Source: CAZDCZ01 sp964504155
Lineage (GTDB): Bacteria > Bacteroidota > Bacteroidia > Bacteroidales > UBA12077
DNA: 18,521 nt
Direction: 5' to 3'
Assembly (NCBI GenBank): GCA_964504155.1
Contig: CAZDCZ010000060.1
Coordinates: forward strand, 1 to 18,521
In this document: in pieces, positions 1 through 9,444 of the stretch
Layout of the letters: every line of letters starts with the position of its first letter
Position numbering within the stretch: the first letter of the stretch is position 1
Position numbers and translations under genes: made by a program
Notes under the pieces: model-generated
Seen by the model: the letters and a program-made list of their open reading frames with translations, nothing else
What the model was told of the DNA's origin: nothing
Databases searched by the model: none

Positions 1-153
1 AAATCGAAATGACAGAAGTTATTGTCATGTCGAGCGTAACGCAGTAAAGTCGAGACATCTGACGAATATAATTACGAATCAAAAAAGACTCTGTCAGGTG
101 CTAGGCACTCTGACAGAGTCTTAATAATTATTATCTTAATTAGCAAAATCGTT
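1..153. repeat. Long direct repeat, copy A: 3' end of giant gene, terminator and REP-like unit
   Basis: Matches 9655-9809 with no substitutions and three indels: two bases around 15, one base in the A-tract at 81-86, and one base in the terminator stem near 117. It covers a REP-like inverted unit, the terminator, the intervening spacer, the stop codon and the last five codons. The window starts inside it, so the left end of the repeat is unknown. Similarity continues at lower level into the coding tail, to about 210. Confidence 0.92.
81..122 (-). terminator. Rho-independent terminator of the downstream giant gene
   Basis: On the minus strand the stop codon is followed 13 bases later by a hairpin at 85-122. 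The arms are GACTCTGTCAG/CTGACAGAGTC, continued by GTGC/GCAC around a TAG loop with one bulged base, and extended by AA/TT at the foot. Six T residues follow on the minus strand (A6 at 81-86). The stem is near-perfect and the position directly after the gene makes this a confident call. Confidence 0.9.
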
Positions 154-3100
154 CTTTATATGATACTGTGAGCCTGTTTCAGGAACTTTAAATACTGTAA
201 TTGTTGGGCTATTATAAGTATTAACGCATCCATTACTATCTGTAATTTGAATTGAATATACATAATCAGTATCAGGTGAACCATCATCAACCCACTCAGG
301 ATTATTAACCGGAGTATAATCATAAGGATTCTCAGCAGCTAATATATTTATGTTTTCAACCGGATTAGTACTATCATCAATTACAAGATCCCAATCGGTT
401 GCAGCAGTTGTAAAATTAATATTAATTACTGGAAAATCTCCATTACATATTGTATCAATTGCAACTGTAATATTAGCTGTAGGTAATGGATTAATTGTAA
501 CATCAACACTTCCTGTCATAGTTTGCGTACAATTTCCTGTTGCATCTTGAGCTTCGACAGTATAATTTCCTGCTACTGTTTGGTTTCCGAAATTAATTGA
601 ATTCCCGGTACTCCCTGCTGCAGTACTACCTGAAAGAGAACCATCTACATATAATGTATAAGTTACTCCTGTATCAGAATTATCTAATCCGACTGCAACT
701 CCCGATCCTCCGGCACAATAAGCTCCACCATCGGTAACATTATAAGCCGTTGGGATAGGATTTACTGCAACAGTAATATCGTTTCCGAAAGTATTTCCAT
801 CTATTGTTCCATTATCGCCTCTAACTGCATTAATTGAATATACTCCGGCAACTGTAACATTATATGTATATGGACTAGCATTAATTTGTATTGTTTCAAC
901 AAAGCCTCCATCTCTATGAATATCAACATCCCAATACGCATTACCCGAACATTCTATTATTAACGAAGCAGTACCACCGGCACATATTGTTGTATCATTA
1001 GATATAAATCCTGCTGTTGACAATGGAGTATTATCTTCCGAGCCAATAGTAAATACATGCTCGTCGAGATTTACTTTACTATCTGTTTGAATTCTTCCAT
1101 CATTAATACCATTATCGGTAATATCTTGGCCAACAGATGTCCATGCAGAACCATCCCATTCAACAATATGAAGTAATGAGCGAGGATCGGTAGCGGCAGG
1201 CAACTGACTTTGAGAATCCCAACGAATTTTTACATGAGATTGGTCTCCGGCAGGTCCTTTAACTCTCCAATATTCGTTATTACTTACTGTTTGTATAGGC
1301 GCAACTACACTCGTAATATCATATGTAGGATTCGGATTTGTATTAAAATATTCGGTTTCCCAATACTGTGCTCCGGTAGTTGCCGTGCTAGTAACTTCAA
1401 CTTGTCCATATCGTGAGTCATTACCAACAGGAAAAGTAAAACTTCCGTTATTTAATATCTGTTTACGCATAGGCCCATCGACATATCGTGATGATGCTTG
1501 TCCGACAATAGCATTCTCTGCAGTATTATTTATAGATAATAAATTTGCTGCCGTTGAATTAATAATACCATTTGAAAAAGTAAGATCGGCATCAATTTCA
1601 ACAGGTCCATTTAATGTTAAACCATTTGTATTATCTAACTCATAATGATAAAAAGCACTTGTTCCGGTAAAATTACCTGTAATAGACTGAGCAGACGAAC
1701 CATTCATAAACACCTTAGCATTTACTCCGAAACCTGCATCAAATACTCCAAGGTTTTTCGTTATATTACCTCCAACAGTAATTGTTTTATCATGATCGTT
1801 ATTTAAAATAAGATTGGCATCATCGCCATCTATAATAAGGTTACCACTAATAATTAAATCGCTATTAGGGAAACGTTTTTCGTTTGTTCCACTAATTTTT
1901 AAATTATTAATAGTAGTAAACGATGCTAATATATCGTAGCTGCCTGTACCCCCAAACTCGAAAGTTCCTGTTCCCGGCAAGCAGAAATCATCATAATATC
2001 CTGCCGGCAAGCTTTCACGTTTAGAATAAAGAGTTCCTGTTCCGTTAACATTTCCAAGTCGATGACCAAAAGTACTGTCAACTTTAAGTGTTCCATTAAT
2101 TTCTGTTGTATAAGAAGAAATAAAGTTGTTTGGGACAGTAACCGTATGTCCTGTATTAACTCGCACCATTGCACCTCTAGGACCACCGGTAACATTTGGA
2201 GTCCAAATAGAACCATCGGTCCATTCTCCATTTTGGTTTGTTTCATAGAAAGGAACCTGATCAGGAATAGCGCCATTAAAAGTAGAACCATCAACTCCGG
2301 CGGTATAATCGCCACTAATACCCGAATCGTCTTTATTTGAGAATGAAAAATCGAGTTCGTGATTTATTTTATCTACATCGCTTGTATTATACTTATTCCA
2401 CATACCTGTACCATCGTTTAATAAACGAGCCGGAATATAATCGTCGATAGTATATGGAGCAGTAACTTCAACATCTCCTTCGTAATATTTCATTTTTGCT
2501 GTAGCAGTAAAGCCTGAGATACCATCAGATTTTAATACCCAGTGATATTGTAAAACATTATCAATATCAACAATTTCGGGATCCGGAGCTTCGGCATCTT
2601 CCTGAATACTTGGATGACGTTCGTTTGCTGCTTTAACTGTAATTGCTCCTGTACTATTAGCATTTGCTGTTATTGTAAACGATACCGGGGTATATTTATT
2701 TTCAGAACCCATAGGAAATATAAAATTTGAAGCACCACTAGTAAATACTTTCTTTACACCATTATCGGTAAACGACATATTTGTTGATATCATATTTGTC
2801 TCAGAAAAAGGATTTCCCGCAACAACATCAGCTCCTACTTCAAGTTTCAATAAATTTTTACCAATATCAAACACTCCATTTGTTAATTTCAGTTCATTGG
2901 TAATAGTATAAGAATTACCTATAGGCATATTTATACTGTTTCCGTTATTTATTGTTAATTTTCCAAGTGTTCCGTTACCGGTAGCATATTGCTTACTTGC
3001 TCCATTTAAGGTAATTCCATCGCCACTTCCCCCGTAATTATGTGTTAAGTCGATATTTATATCGCCCTGAACATAAATTTCGTTACTATTATCGGCAAGG

Positions 3101-6100
3101 ATACCGGCATCGAACAAAGCATCATTTTCGATTATAATATCGGTGTTTACATCTAACTGATTTGAATTTGGTTTTGATAAATTATAAAAGGTAGTAGTTA
3201 TGCCATTAATATTTTGTGTAGCAGTTCCGTTAAAATATGTTGTATTATTATTAGCCGTAAAAGTACCATTATTTGTAAAATCTCCTTTTATGTTTAAATC
3301 TAATCCATTAGCATCAAATTCTGAGTTTGCATTAATTGTTAAATCTTCGATTAAAGTTAGTGGCACAATATTAAGTGTTAAGCTTGGCGAATTTGTAGAA
3401 TTAACTCCAATATTCATTAGATCCTTACCGGCATATAAAGATAAGTCTGCATCACCTGCAGTTGTACTTGCATTTCCAAACTGAATTGATGTTCCTGTAG
3501 TCAGGTTAACAGTTTCAGGATTAAAATAAAATGATGCAATGGATGGATTATTTCGGTGATCATTAACAAGATAAAAATTACCTGCTGAATGTGTAAACGA
3601 ACTTCCGGTATTTAATATTTCAAATATTGCTCTATCGTCGGCACCTGCACCATTAACCCCAAACTGAACATCTCCGCCAGATTGAGTAAAAGATAAAATT
3701 CCTTCTTCAGTTACAGTACTTCTTCTAATTTGAGAACCTACCCAAAGGTTACCTGATGAAATTTCTATTTCTGCATTGCCTGATGCCGAATACTCAATAT
3801 AATTATTGCCATTTCCGGCTCCATTAATCATATCCACAGTACCTCCATCAATTAATAATTTCCCATCCAAATTTATTCCGGTATTATCACCATATACGTT
3901 TACCGTTCCTTGTGTAACTTGTAAACATGCAGAAGATGGAATATCAAAGTCTTCATCTCCGGTTGTAAGGTTAATATCAATATCGGTATCGTCAAGTATT
4001 AATGTTCCGTTTTGAAGTTCAAGAGCTTTTGAAACACCAGTTCCTGAAGTTGCACCACTTAAATTAAAATCATTGCTAAATGTAAAAGAGCTATCCTGAT
4101 TTGTACCTTTATTCATGATAATGCGATATAAATCGGGTACAGTCCCTGCAGTATTTGAATAACTATTACTTGTTTTACCTGAGAGTTCAAGTATAACTGC
4201 TGTTCGATCAGAAGCACTAAATAAGTATATATTATCTTCTGTTATTGTAATATCTCCACCTACAATAAACTTATGCTCTAAAGTACTGGCAACGCCAGGA
4301 TTATTAACAATTATAGAATCAGCAACAGTAACATTTCCCTCAACAGTAAGAGTTACAGCACTCCCAGATGCAGGGAACTGAAAACTACCTAAATCATAAT
4401 CTGAAATTATGAGATTTCTTTTAATTAAAACATCATTAGCGATGATTGTGTTACGACTTTGCCAAGCCGATCTTAAATCATAATTAATTACTAAATTATT
4501 TTGATTAATAGTATAATTGCCCGATTCTAAATATACTGATGGAGCTGGTTGTGGAATATTATTCAAGGTATATGAACTTCCTGCTGATGTTGTGAAAAAT
4601 AAATATTTAGAATCGTTGTGAGAAGCAAAATCACCAAAATCACCATTTACAATTGGATCGTATACCATATTAAATGAAATCCAACCTGTCCCTTTTACAA
4701 TTCCTAGGTCATAAGTTGCTGAATTTGCATAAAATTGAACCCTAGAGTTTGCATTTGTCAAATTTACTTCAGCAGGGATACTTGTACTAGGTTCAGTACT
4801 TCTTACATCAATAATATCATTGGCACTAATAATTACCACACTTCCTTCTGTTGGAACTTGATTTTCCACCCAATCAGCAGCTGTAGTCCACCTTCCACGA
4901 CTACCACCAGAGGTATGAGCATTAGAATGAAATATAGGTACAGACCCCGTAAATCTTCCTGAAACACCTGCTGTATAGTTCGCATTTTCAAGGACAATAG
5001 GATCAAATCCAATAGTATTGTTTCCTGTATTAAGCCAACCATTTGGGGTGGAGCGTGTATATGGGTTTTCGTCTAAAACTTTTCCTTGGGTAAAGCTAGC
5101 TTCATCAGGAACATCATCATCATGATTATTATACCTAAATCGTAAGCGAACAGTAGGCAGTGTAGTAAAATCTGAATGTCCTACACGCCAATAATAGCTT
5201 AATAAATTACCTCCTGATAAATTTGTAGTTTTTAACTCCCCATCAACAGGGCGTATTTGTATGTAACCATCATCTGTATCAGTATCTATCCTTATTTCAG
5301 CTGGTGTAGACCTAGTAACACCATCAGCTGTTGTGCCTAGAGGTATACCAAAAATTGAATCTAATGAGTTTGCCGGAATATAAAGCTCTATACCTCCATC
5401 AGATGCGTTTGCATCACTATAAATCATTTTAGCATTATTTACATCAAAAGCATAATTCTTTGTAGTAGCATTACTATGTAAATAATCTACCTTTAATTTA
5501 TAGGTAGCTATATTATATAGTCCTTGATAATAGCCGATTCTTTTTATATAAACATCGCTTGTAAACGTAACCGTTCCTGTTGAATTGAATTTAATATTTC
5601 CAAACACCACATCATCATCAGAATTTATAGTTAAATCGCCATCTCTAAACATGATATAAGCTGTAAGTGGAGTTACACCAACTTCATATGTACCAAGCTG
5701 CCCATTTTTATTAACGGTTACACCTTCGAAAAGTCGGATAGACTGTCTCCCTTGATTAAGTATCCCACTTATAATATTTACATCATTTACAACATGCACT
5801 AAACGATTGAAATACTCCGATGTAACATTATCAGGATCTTTATTAGTATCACCTTTAACCGTTATTTGTTTTCCTGCAGTTTTATTTACTGTTAAATTCC
5901 AAAAGTATTGTTCATGACCGTCATTATGATTCCATCCAATATATAATTCGCCATCTTCTGTTCCGTTAAAAGTTGTAGTATTTTGTTGGTAATTATAAAT
6001 CCCTATATTTTTAGTTGTACCGTCTTCGAGAATTGAGAAATTCCTTCCAATGTAAACATCATGGTATAATCCTGCAACTGTAGTATCTTCAACATCCAAT

Positions 6101-9100
6101 TCGGCATATGGATTTATTGTAAGATCGTGCGAAACAGTTAAATTGGTATCTAACTGAACAGTCATATTCCCACTTCCTGTATTATTAATAATATCTAAAT
6201 CCCAGAAATTTGCAGTTGAAAATAGTTGGAAATTTCTTGTATCTCTTACGTTAATAGTAACTTTTCCACCTGTTACATTATAGTTACCTTCGGAACAAGG
6301 AATATACCATTCCGGATCGGGATCTCCATCTTCGTCGCGTAAAATAATTTCACCCCCCGACATACTAAATACTGCATCTTCAGATTCGAGTCCAAATAAA
6401 GGATAGTTACCTGTATATTCACCGTCTTCTGTTTCGTTACCACGAACTAAAACTGTACCACCGGTTTGAATATATGATGCTATACCACTTCCTCCGCCGG
6501 CACTACGCATTTGTGCCACATTAACATTACCCCCATTGATATATACCTGGGCGTTAGCAGCAGTCCAAAATATAAACCCTGCACTATTTCTTGTTCCGAA
6601 AACACCATCGCTAATACGAAACTTCCCATAAAGAGTCATTGCCTGATTAGAACTACCTGTAGTAACACTGCTACCCGAACCGTCGGCAACTTGTGTATTC
6701 CCCGATGTAGAATTATCGCTGGCAGTTGAATATACATTAATATCAGGGTCGGCTATCCATAAACAAGCATCCGTTCCAATGGCATAATCGCCATTTCCTG
6801 AAACCTGATTTCCTTCCGATAAAGTTGGGATATTAATATATCCTGTTAATTTTAATGTTCCATTATATATCCATAATGCTTTTCGAACGCAAGGGTCGGC
6901 AGATGAATATGGAGCAGAAGTATATCTCCCTACATTATTCGGTCCATATAAATTAAAGTTATTAGCATTATTAGAATAAATTTTCAGAATAAAAGTTTTA
7001 TCAGTTCCCTTATCGACTATTAAATTATAGAAATCGGTTGTTCCATATAAAGTAACATCCTTACTAGCAGCTCCTTTAAACCAAACTGTTACCGCCCCTG
7101 TATTTGTAAACTGGTTATATATAGGGTCGGTTTGGTTGGTAAATCTTACCGCTCCATTATTAGAAAAATTACCGTATATCTCAAACTGGTGAAATATTTT
7201 AAAATAATTATCACCAACAGGCATTGTTCCCGAAATAGAATATGTTCCAATTGTATTTCCCTGTCCTGTAATTATTTGTCCTTCAGCATCTACAGTTACA
7301 TCTTTTTTAACAATAATTGTACGTATATCAGTTGCTGCATCATCATTAATCTTCAATATTCCTTTTTCTACAATAAGGTTTCCGTTTATTGTATAATTAG
7401 CCATTAAAGTAACAGTATTAGCTGCATTATCTAGAATAATTTCCATATTATAGTATTCTCTATCGGCTGATAAAGTATAACTTTCACCTTGGTAAACAAC
7501 GGTTCCTTCATCTTTTCCGGCAGTAATAAATTCTGTTGCATCACCTGCCGGGAAGTTATCGGCATGAAGCAATATTCTTCCACTACCACTAATTTGCCCA
7601 AAATTATGACCTGTTGTAGTTGATAAATTTAAACGACCTTGTACTTCAAGACCAGAATGAATTTTATTATCATTTCCGGCAGATATTGTAACTGTTCTTC
7701 CCGAAAGAATAACAACTTTATCGGCAGCTGATGATGGAGAAGTTGTAGGAGTATATCCTCCCGGATTATTTGGCAAAGCACCCGATGGGTCTAAGGTCCA
7801 AATATCTGGTTCTTCCCAATCTCCTGACACAAGTGTATACCATGTATTCCCGGGAGCACCTTCAATCGGGCTATTTGTATCATCAGTTGTCCCAATAGTA
7901 TAATAACCGTCAGCCAAATTAGCATTATCAACATCGAAATACACCTGATCGGCATCTGCTAATCCACTAGTTAATCCACCAACAATAGTATAATCAGTAG
8001 CCCCATTTGTGGCTCTGTAAAGCAAAACATAATTAGCTACATTCTGAGGATATTCACCATCTGTTAATGCTTCTTTAAAATCGAATACTAATTTTGCATC
8101 AATACCATCAACCTTAGTTGCATCAATATACCATTCTCTGTTCCAAGCAGCTTGAGCACCTGCATTGGTAACAACAGTTCCGGTATTTTTTGTAGCTGAA
8201 CTATTATCAACATTTTCGTGTCCGAACATTACATATTCGCCTGTTGTTAAGCTCGATGTATTTTCATAAATATATAATCCTGCAGATGCAGAACGTGATT
8301 GTGTACCATCAGTTTCTTCGCCAATACCGGCAACATCGTAATAAAAACCTGAAGCCGCTCCTCCATAATATGTATTTGCAATAGAAATACTATATTTCGC
8401 TGCAAGATAATTCTCGACAATTATTCTTTGAGCTGAATTTAGAGGATCGGTATAATAAATAACTTCAGCAACATTAACATCGTAATACTTTGCTGTTGCT
8501 CTCCAACGAGCAATACCCGACCCACCATAAGCAGAAAGTTGTGTTGCATTATCAACTGAGCCTATTTGAGTACCATCTTGAAAAGCCCTTCTTTGCGGAT
8601 TAGCTTCTGCAGAGGCTAAACGATTCATGAAAATACCATAATTATCGTTTGGAGTACCATCGCCAACATATCCACTTCCATCACCCGAAAGAGTTGAGTA
8701 AATATCGTTACCCCAATGATTACAAGTATTTTCGGTAGCATTTCTCCAACCAAAATGCATATTTTGATTTGATGATTCTGTTGTTCCGGCTAAAATAAAA
8801 TTTTCTCCATCATTACGTCGAGCACCAACAAAAAACACTGTTAAATCGGTATTTACTAATATGTTCCCATCGTAAGATAAGAAATCTTCTTCATCCCCGG
8901 CACCCGGATCATTCTCAAAATAAATAATTGGAAATCCGTTTACTGCACTAGTCTTAAACAGTGGCTGTCGCAAAGTTGTTGTTTGTTCTGCATTATTATT
9001 ATTACCGGAACGGTCTGTCCACTCAGATACAGGATCATCATTATTCAATCCTAAATAATTTGCATCGAGCCATAAAATATTTTTTGGTTGGCTACTTGTT

Positions 9101-9192
9101 CCATCAGAATTACCAACTCCACCCGGACCGGTTTGCGCAAATAATCCAAAATTTATAAACCCTAAAATAAAAACTATTAATATCTTTTTCAT
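136..9192 (-). CDS. Giant secreted LamG / beta-helix / Ig-like surface protein (3018 aa, complete)
   Basis: Probable exported adhesin or structural surface protein; no enzymatic motif seen. The start at 9192 is chosen because it begins a clean signal peptide (MKKILIVFILGFINFGLFAQ, cleavage after FAQ); an in-frame Met 15 codons upstream would place a basic stretch ahead of it. Order of parts (approximate residues): LamG/concanavalin-like head 35-275; a 'YYDVAGIGEE...YYTIG' domain 273-435 resembling an uncharacterised Bacteroidota domain (possibly DUF8202); three G-x-W entry modules at about 447, 1413 and 2311, each opening a beta-helix-like block of 'GNLTI..G' and 'FYNL.V.KG' rungs; YxW...GxYTAG modules closing blocks one (about 1295-1405) and two (2155-2305); a 'RYVDGP...FPVG...EYWRV' module 2569-2666; three Ig-like domains 2730-3005 with paired Cys; tail PETGSQYHIKNDFAN. 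No type A or type B T9SS C-terminal domain is visible. Own terminator at 81-122. The reading frame is intact over 9 kb, so this is not a decayed gene. Function is inferred from architecture only. Confidence 0.9.
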   Translation of the reverse strand: MKKILIVFILGFINFGLFAQTGPGGVGNSDGTSSQPKNILWLDANYLGLNNDDPVSEWTDRSGNNNNAEQTTTLRQPLFKTSAVNGFPIIYFENDPGAGDEEDFLSYDGNILVNTDLTVFFVGARRNDGENFILAGTTESSNQNMHFGWRNATENTCNHWGNDIYSTLSGDGSGYVGDGTPNDNYGIFMNRLASAEANPQRRAFQDGTQIGSVDNATQLSAYGGSGIARWRATAKYYDVNVAEVIYYTDPLNSAQRIIVENYLAAKYSISIANTYYGGAASGFYYDVAGIGEETDGTQSRSASAGLYIYENTSSLTTGEYVMFGHENVDNSSATKNTGTVVTNAGAQAAWNREWYIDATKVDGIDAKLVFDFKEALTDGEYPQNVANYVLLYRATNGATDYTIVGGLTSGLADADQVYFDVDNANLADGYYTIGTTDDTNSPIEGAPGNTWYTLVSGDWEEPDIWTLDPSGALPNNPGGYTPTTSPSSAADKVVILSGRTVTISAGNDNKIHSGLEVQGRLNLSTTTGHNFGQISGSGRILLHADNFPAGDATEFITAGKDEGTVVYQGESYTLSADREYYNMEIILDNAANTVTLMANYTINGNLIVEKGILKINDDAATDIRTIIVKKDVTVDAEGQIITGQGNTIGTYSISGTMPVGDNYFKIFHQFEIYGNFSNNGAVRFTNQTDPIYNQFTNTGAVTVWFKGAASKDVTLYGTTDFYNLIVDKGTDKTFILKIYSNNANNFNLYGPNNVGRYTSAPYSSADPCVRKALWIYNGTLKLTGYINIPTLSEGNQVSGNGDYAIGTDACLWIADPDINVYSTASDNSTSGNTQVADGSGSSVTTGSSNQAMTLYGKFRISDGVFGTRNSAGFIFWTAANAQVYINGGNVNVAQMRSAGGGSGIASYIQTGGTVLVRGNETEDGEYTGNYPLFGLESEDAVFSMSGGEIILRDEDGDPDPEWYIPCSEGNYNVTGGKVTINVRDTRNFQLFSTANFWDLDIINNTGSGNMTVQLDTNLTVSHDLTINPYAELDVEDTTVAGLYHDVYIGRNFSILEDGTTKNIGIYNYQQNTTTFNGTEDGELYIGWNHNDGHEQYFWNLTVNKTAGKQITVKGDTNKDPDNVTSEYFNRLVHVVNDVNIISGILNQGRQSIRLFEGVTVNKNGQLGTYEVGVTPLTAYIMFRDGDLTINSDDDVVFGNIKFNSTGTVTFTSDVYIKRIGYYQGLYNIATYKLKVDYLHSNATTKNYAFDVNNAKMIYSDANASDGGIELYIPANSLDSIFGIPLGTTADGVTRSTPAEIRIDTDTDDGYIQIRPVDGELKTTNLSGGNLLSYYWRVGHSDFTTLPTVRLRFRYNNHDDDVPDEASFTQGKVLDENPYTRSTPNGWLNTGNNTIGFDPIVLENANYTAGVSGRFTGSVPIFHSNAHTSGGSRGRWTTAADWVENQVPTEGSVVIISANDIIDVRSTEPSTSIPAEVNLTNANSRVQFYANSATYDLGIVKGTGWISFNMVYDPIVNGDFGDFASHNDSKYLFFTTSAGSSYTLNNIPQPAPSVYLESGNYTINQNNLVINYDLRSAWQSRNTIIANDVLIKRNLIISDYDLGSFQFPASGSAVTLTVEGNVTVADSIIVNNPGVASTLEHKFIVGGDITITEDNIYLFSASDRTAVILELSGKTSNSYSNTAGTVPDLYRIIMNKGTNQDSSFTFSNDFNLSGATSGTGVSKALELQNGTLILDDTDIDINLTTGDEDFDIPSSACLQVTQGTVNVYGDNTGINLDGKLLIDGGTVDMINGAGNGNNYIEYSASGNAEIEISSGNLWVGSQIRRSTVTEEGILSFTQSGGDVQFGVNGAGADDRAIFEILNTGSSFTHSAGNFYLVNDHRNNPSIASFYFNPETVNLTTGTSIQFGNASTTAGDADLSLYAGKDLMNIGVNSTNSPSLTLNIVPLTLIEDLTINANSEFDANGLDLNIKGDFTNNGTFTANNNTTYFNGTATQNINGITTTFYNLSKPNSNQLDVNTDIIIENDALFDAGILADNSNEIYVQGDINIDLTHNYGGSGDGITLNGASKQYATGNGTLGKLTINNGNSINMPIGNSYTITNELKLTNGVFDIGKNLLKLEVGADVVAGNPFSETNMISTNMSFTDNGVKKVFTSGASNFIFPMGSENKYTPVSFTITANANSTGAITVKAANERHPSIQEDAEAPDPEIVDIDNVLQYHWVLKSDGISGFTATAKMKYYEGDVEVTAPYTIDDYIPARLLNDGTGMWNKYNTSDVDKINHELDFSFSNKDDSGISGDYTAGVDGSTFNGAIPDQVPFYETNQNGEWTDGSIWTPNVTGGPRGAMVRVNTGHTVTVPNNFISSYTTEINGTLKVDSTFGHRLGNVNGTGTLYSKRESLPAGYYDDFCLPGTGTFEFGGTGSYDILASFTTINNLKISGTNEKRFPNSDLIISGNLIIDGDDANLILNNDHDKTITVGGNITKNLGVFDAGFGVNAKVFMNGSSAQSITGNFTGTSAFYHYELDNTNGLTLNGPVEIDADLTFSNGIINSTAANLLSINNTAENAIVGQASSRYVDGPMRKQILNNGSFTFPVGNDSRYGQVEVTSTATTGAQYWETEYFNTNPNPTYDITSVVAPIQTVSNNEYWRVKGPAGDQSHVKIRWDSQSQLPAATDPRSLLHIVEWDGSAWTSVGQDITDNGINDGRIQTDSKVNLDEHVFTIGSEDNTPLSTAGFISNDTTICAGGTASLIIECSGNAYWDVDIHRDGGFVETIQINASPYTYNVTVAGVYSINAVRGDNGTIDGNTFGNDITVAVNPIPTAYNVTDGGAYCAGGSGVAVGLDNSDTGVTYTLYVDGSLSGSTAAGSTGNSINFGNQTVAGNYTVEAQDATGNCTQTMTGSVDVTINPLPTANITVAIDTICNGDFPVININFTTAATDWDLVIDDSTNPVENINILAAENPYDYTPVNNPEWVDDGSPDTDYVYSIQITDSNGCVNTYNSPTITVFKVPETGSQYHIKNDFAN
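139..183 (-). other. Conserved C-terminal tail PETGSQYHIKNDFAN of the downstream giant protein
   Basis: The last 15 codons before the stop encode PETGSQYHIKNDFAN, one residue different from the tail of the upstream paralogue. The preceding Ig-like domains of the two proteins are otherwise clearly different. I believe related P-x-TG-x-x-Y-x-I-x-N strings follow Ig/PKD domains in other Bacteroidota proteins, but could not check this. There is no hydrophobic segment or basic tail after it, so it is not a membrane or sortase anchor. A role as export or surface-attachment signal is inference. Confidence 0.6.
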
Positions 9193-9392
9193 ATCTATAA
9201 ATTTTCTTCTTATTATTGATACAGTAAAAATAAACAAATGTTAAGTATATGTCTACTATTTTGACTGCAAACATCATTTCTTACTTAAACCTCAATATTT
9301 TTTTGATAAAAATTTGCTTTGTTACCTAAAATTCTTAGTTCGATAAAAAATCTGTCTATTTAAAAATCAACATTATCATAAATAATTATAAT
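9193..9392. other. AT-rich leader upstream of the downstream giant gene; no gene seen
   Basis: No reading frame, RNA gene or strong repeat is seen here. The start codon at 9192 lacks a Shine-Dalgarno sequence; a purine run (AAGAAGAAAA) ends nine bases before it, as is usual in Bacteroidota. A promoter for the giant gene must lie here or just upstream, because two terminators precede it. The only candidate is TTTG (9271-9268) with AACATTTG (9242-9235), whose 25-base spacing is longer than the usual 19-21, so I do not call it. Confidence 0.5.
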
Positions 9393-9420
9393 AAAAAAAG
9401 GATGCCCTTTCAAGACATCC
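9393..9420 (-). terminator. Rho-independent terminator not belonging to either giant gene
   Basis: Minus-strand hairpin at 9400-9420 with arms GGATGTCT and GGGCATCC (two G-T wobbles) around a TGAAA loop, followed by seven T residues (A7 at 9393-9399). The terminator of the upstream giant gene lies more than 300 bases before it, so this one appears to serve a different or lost transcript. It sits 24 bases after the stop codon of the short orphan reading frame at 9445-9522. Confidence 0.75.
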
Positions 9421-9444
9421 TCATAGTTTTATAAATAAATTTCT

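Noticed and set aside
135..136. A T9SS C-terminal domain in another frame beyond the stop of the downstream gene
   Set aside because: The stop is followed after 13 bases by a terminator, and the upstream paralogue ends identically, so no truncation by frameshift is indicated.
9193..9237. Upstream in-frame Met giving a longer form of the downstream giant protein
   Set aside because: It would put 15 residues with a basic stretch ahead of a textbook signal peptide that starts at 9192.
9235..9271. Bacteroidota-type promoter (TTTG ... TAnnTTTG) ahead of the downstream gene
   Set aside because: The -7 element has a mismatch and the spacing of 25 bases exceeds the usual 19-21, so it is not better than chance in AT-rich DNA.
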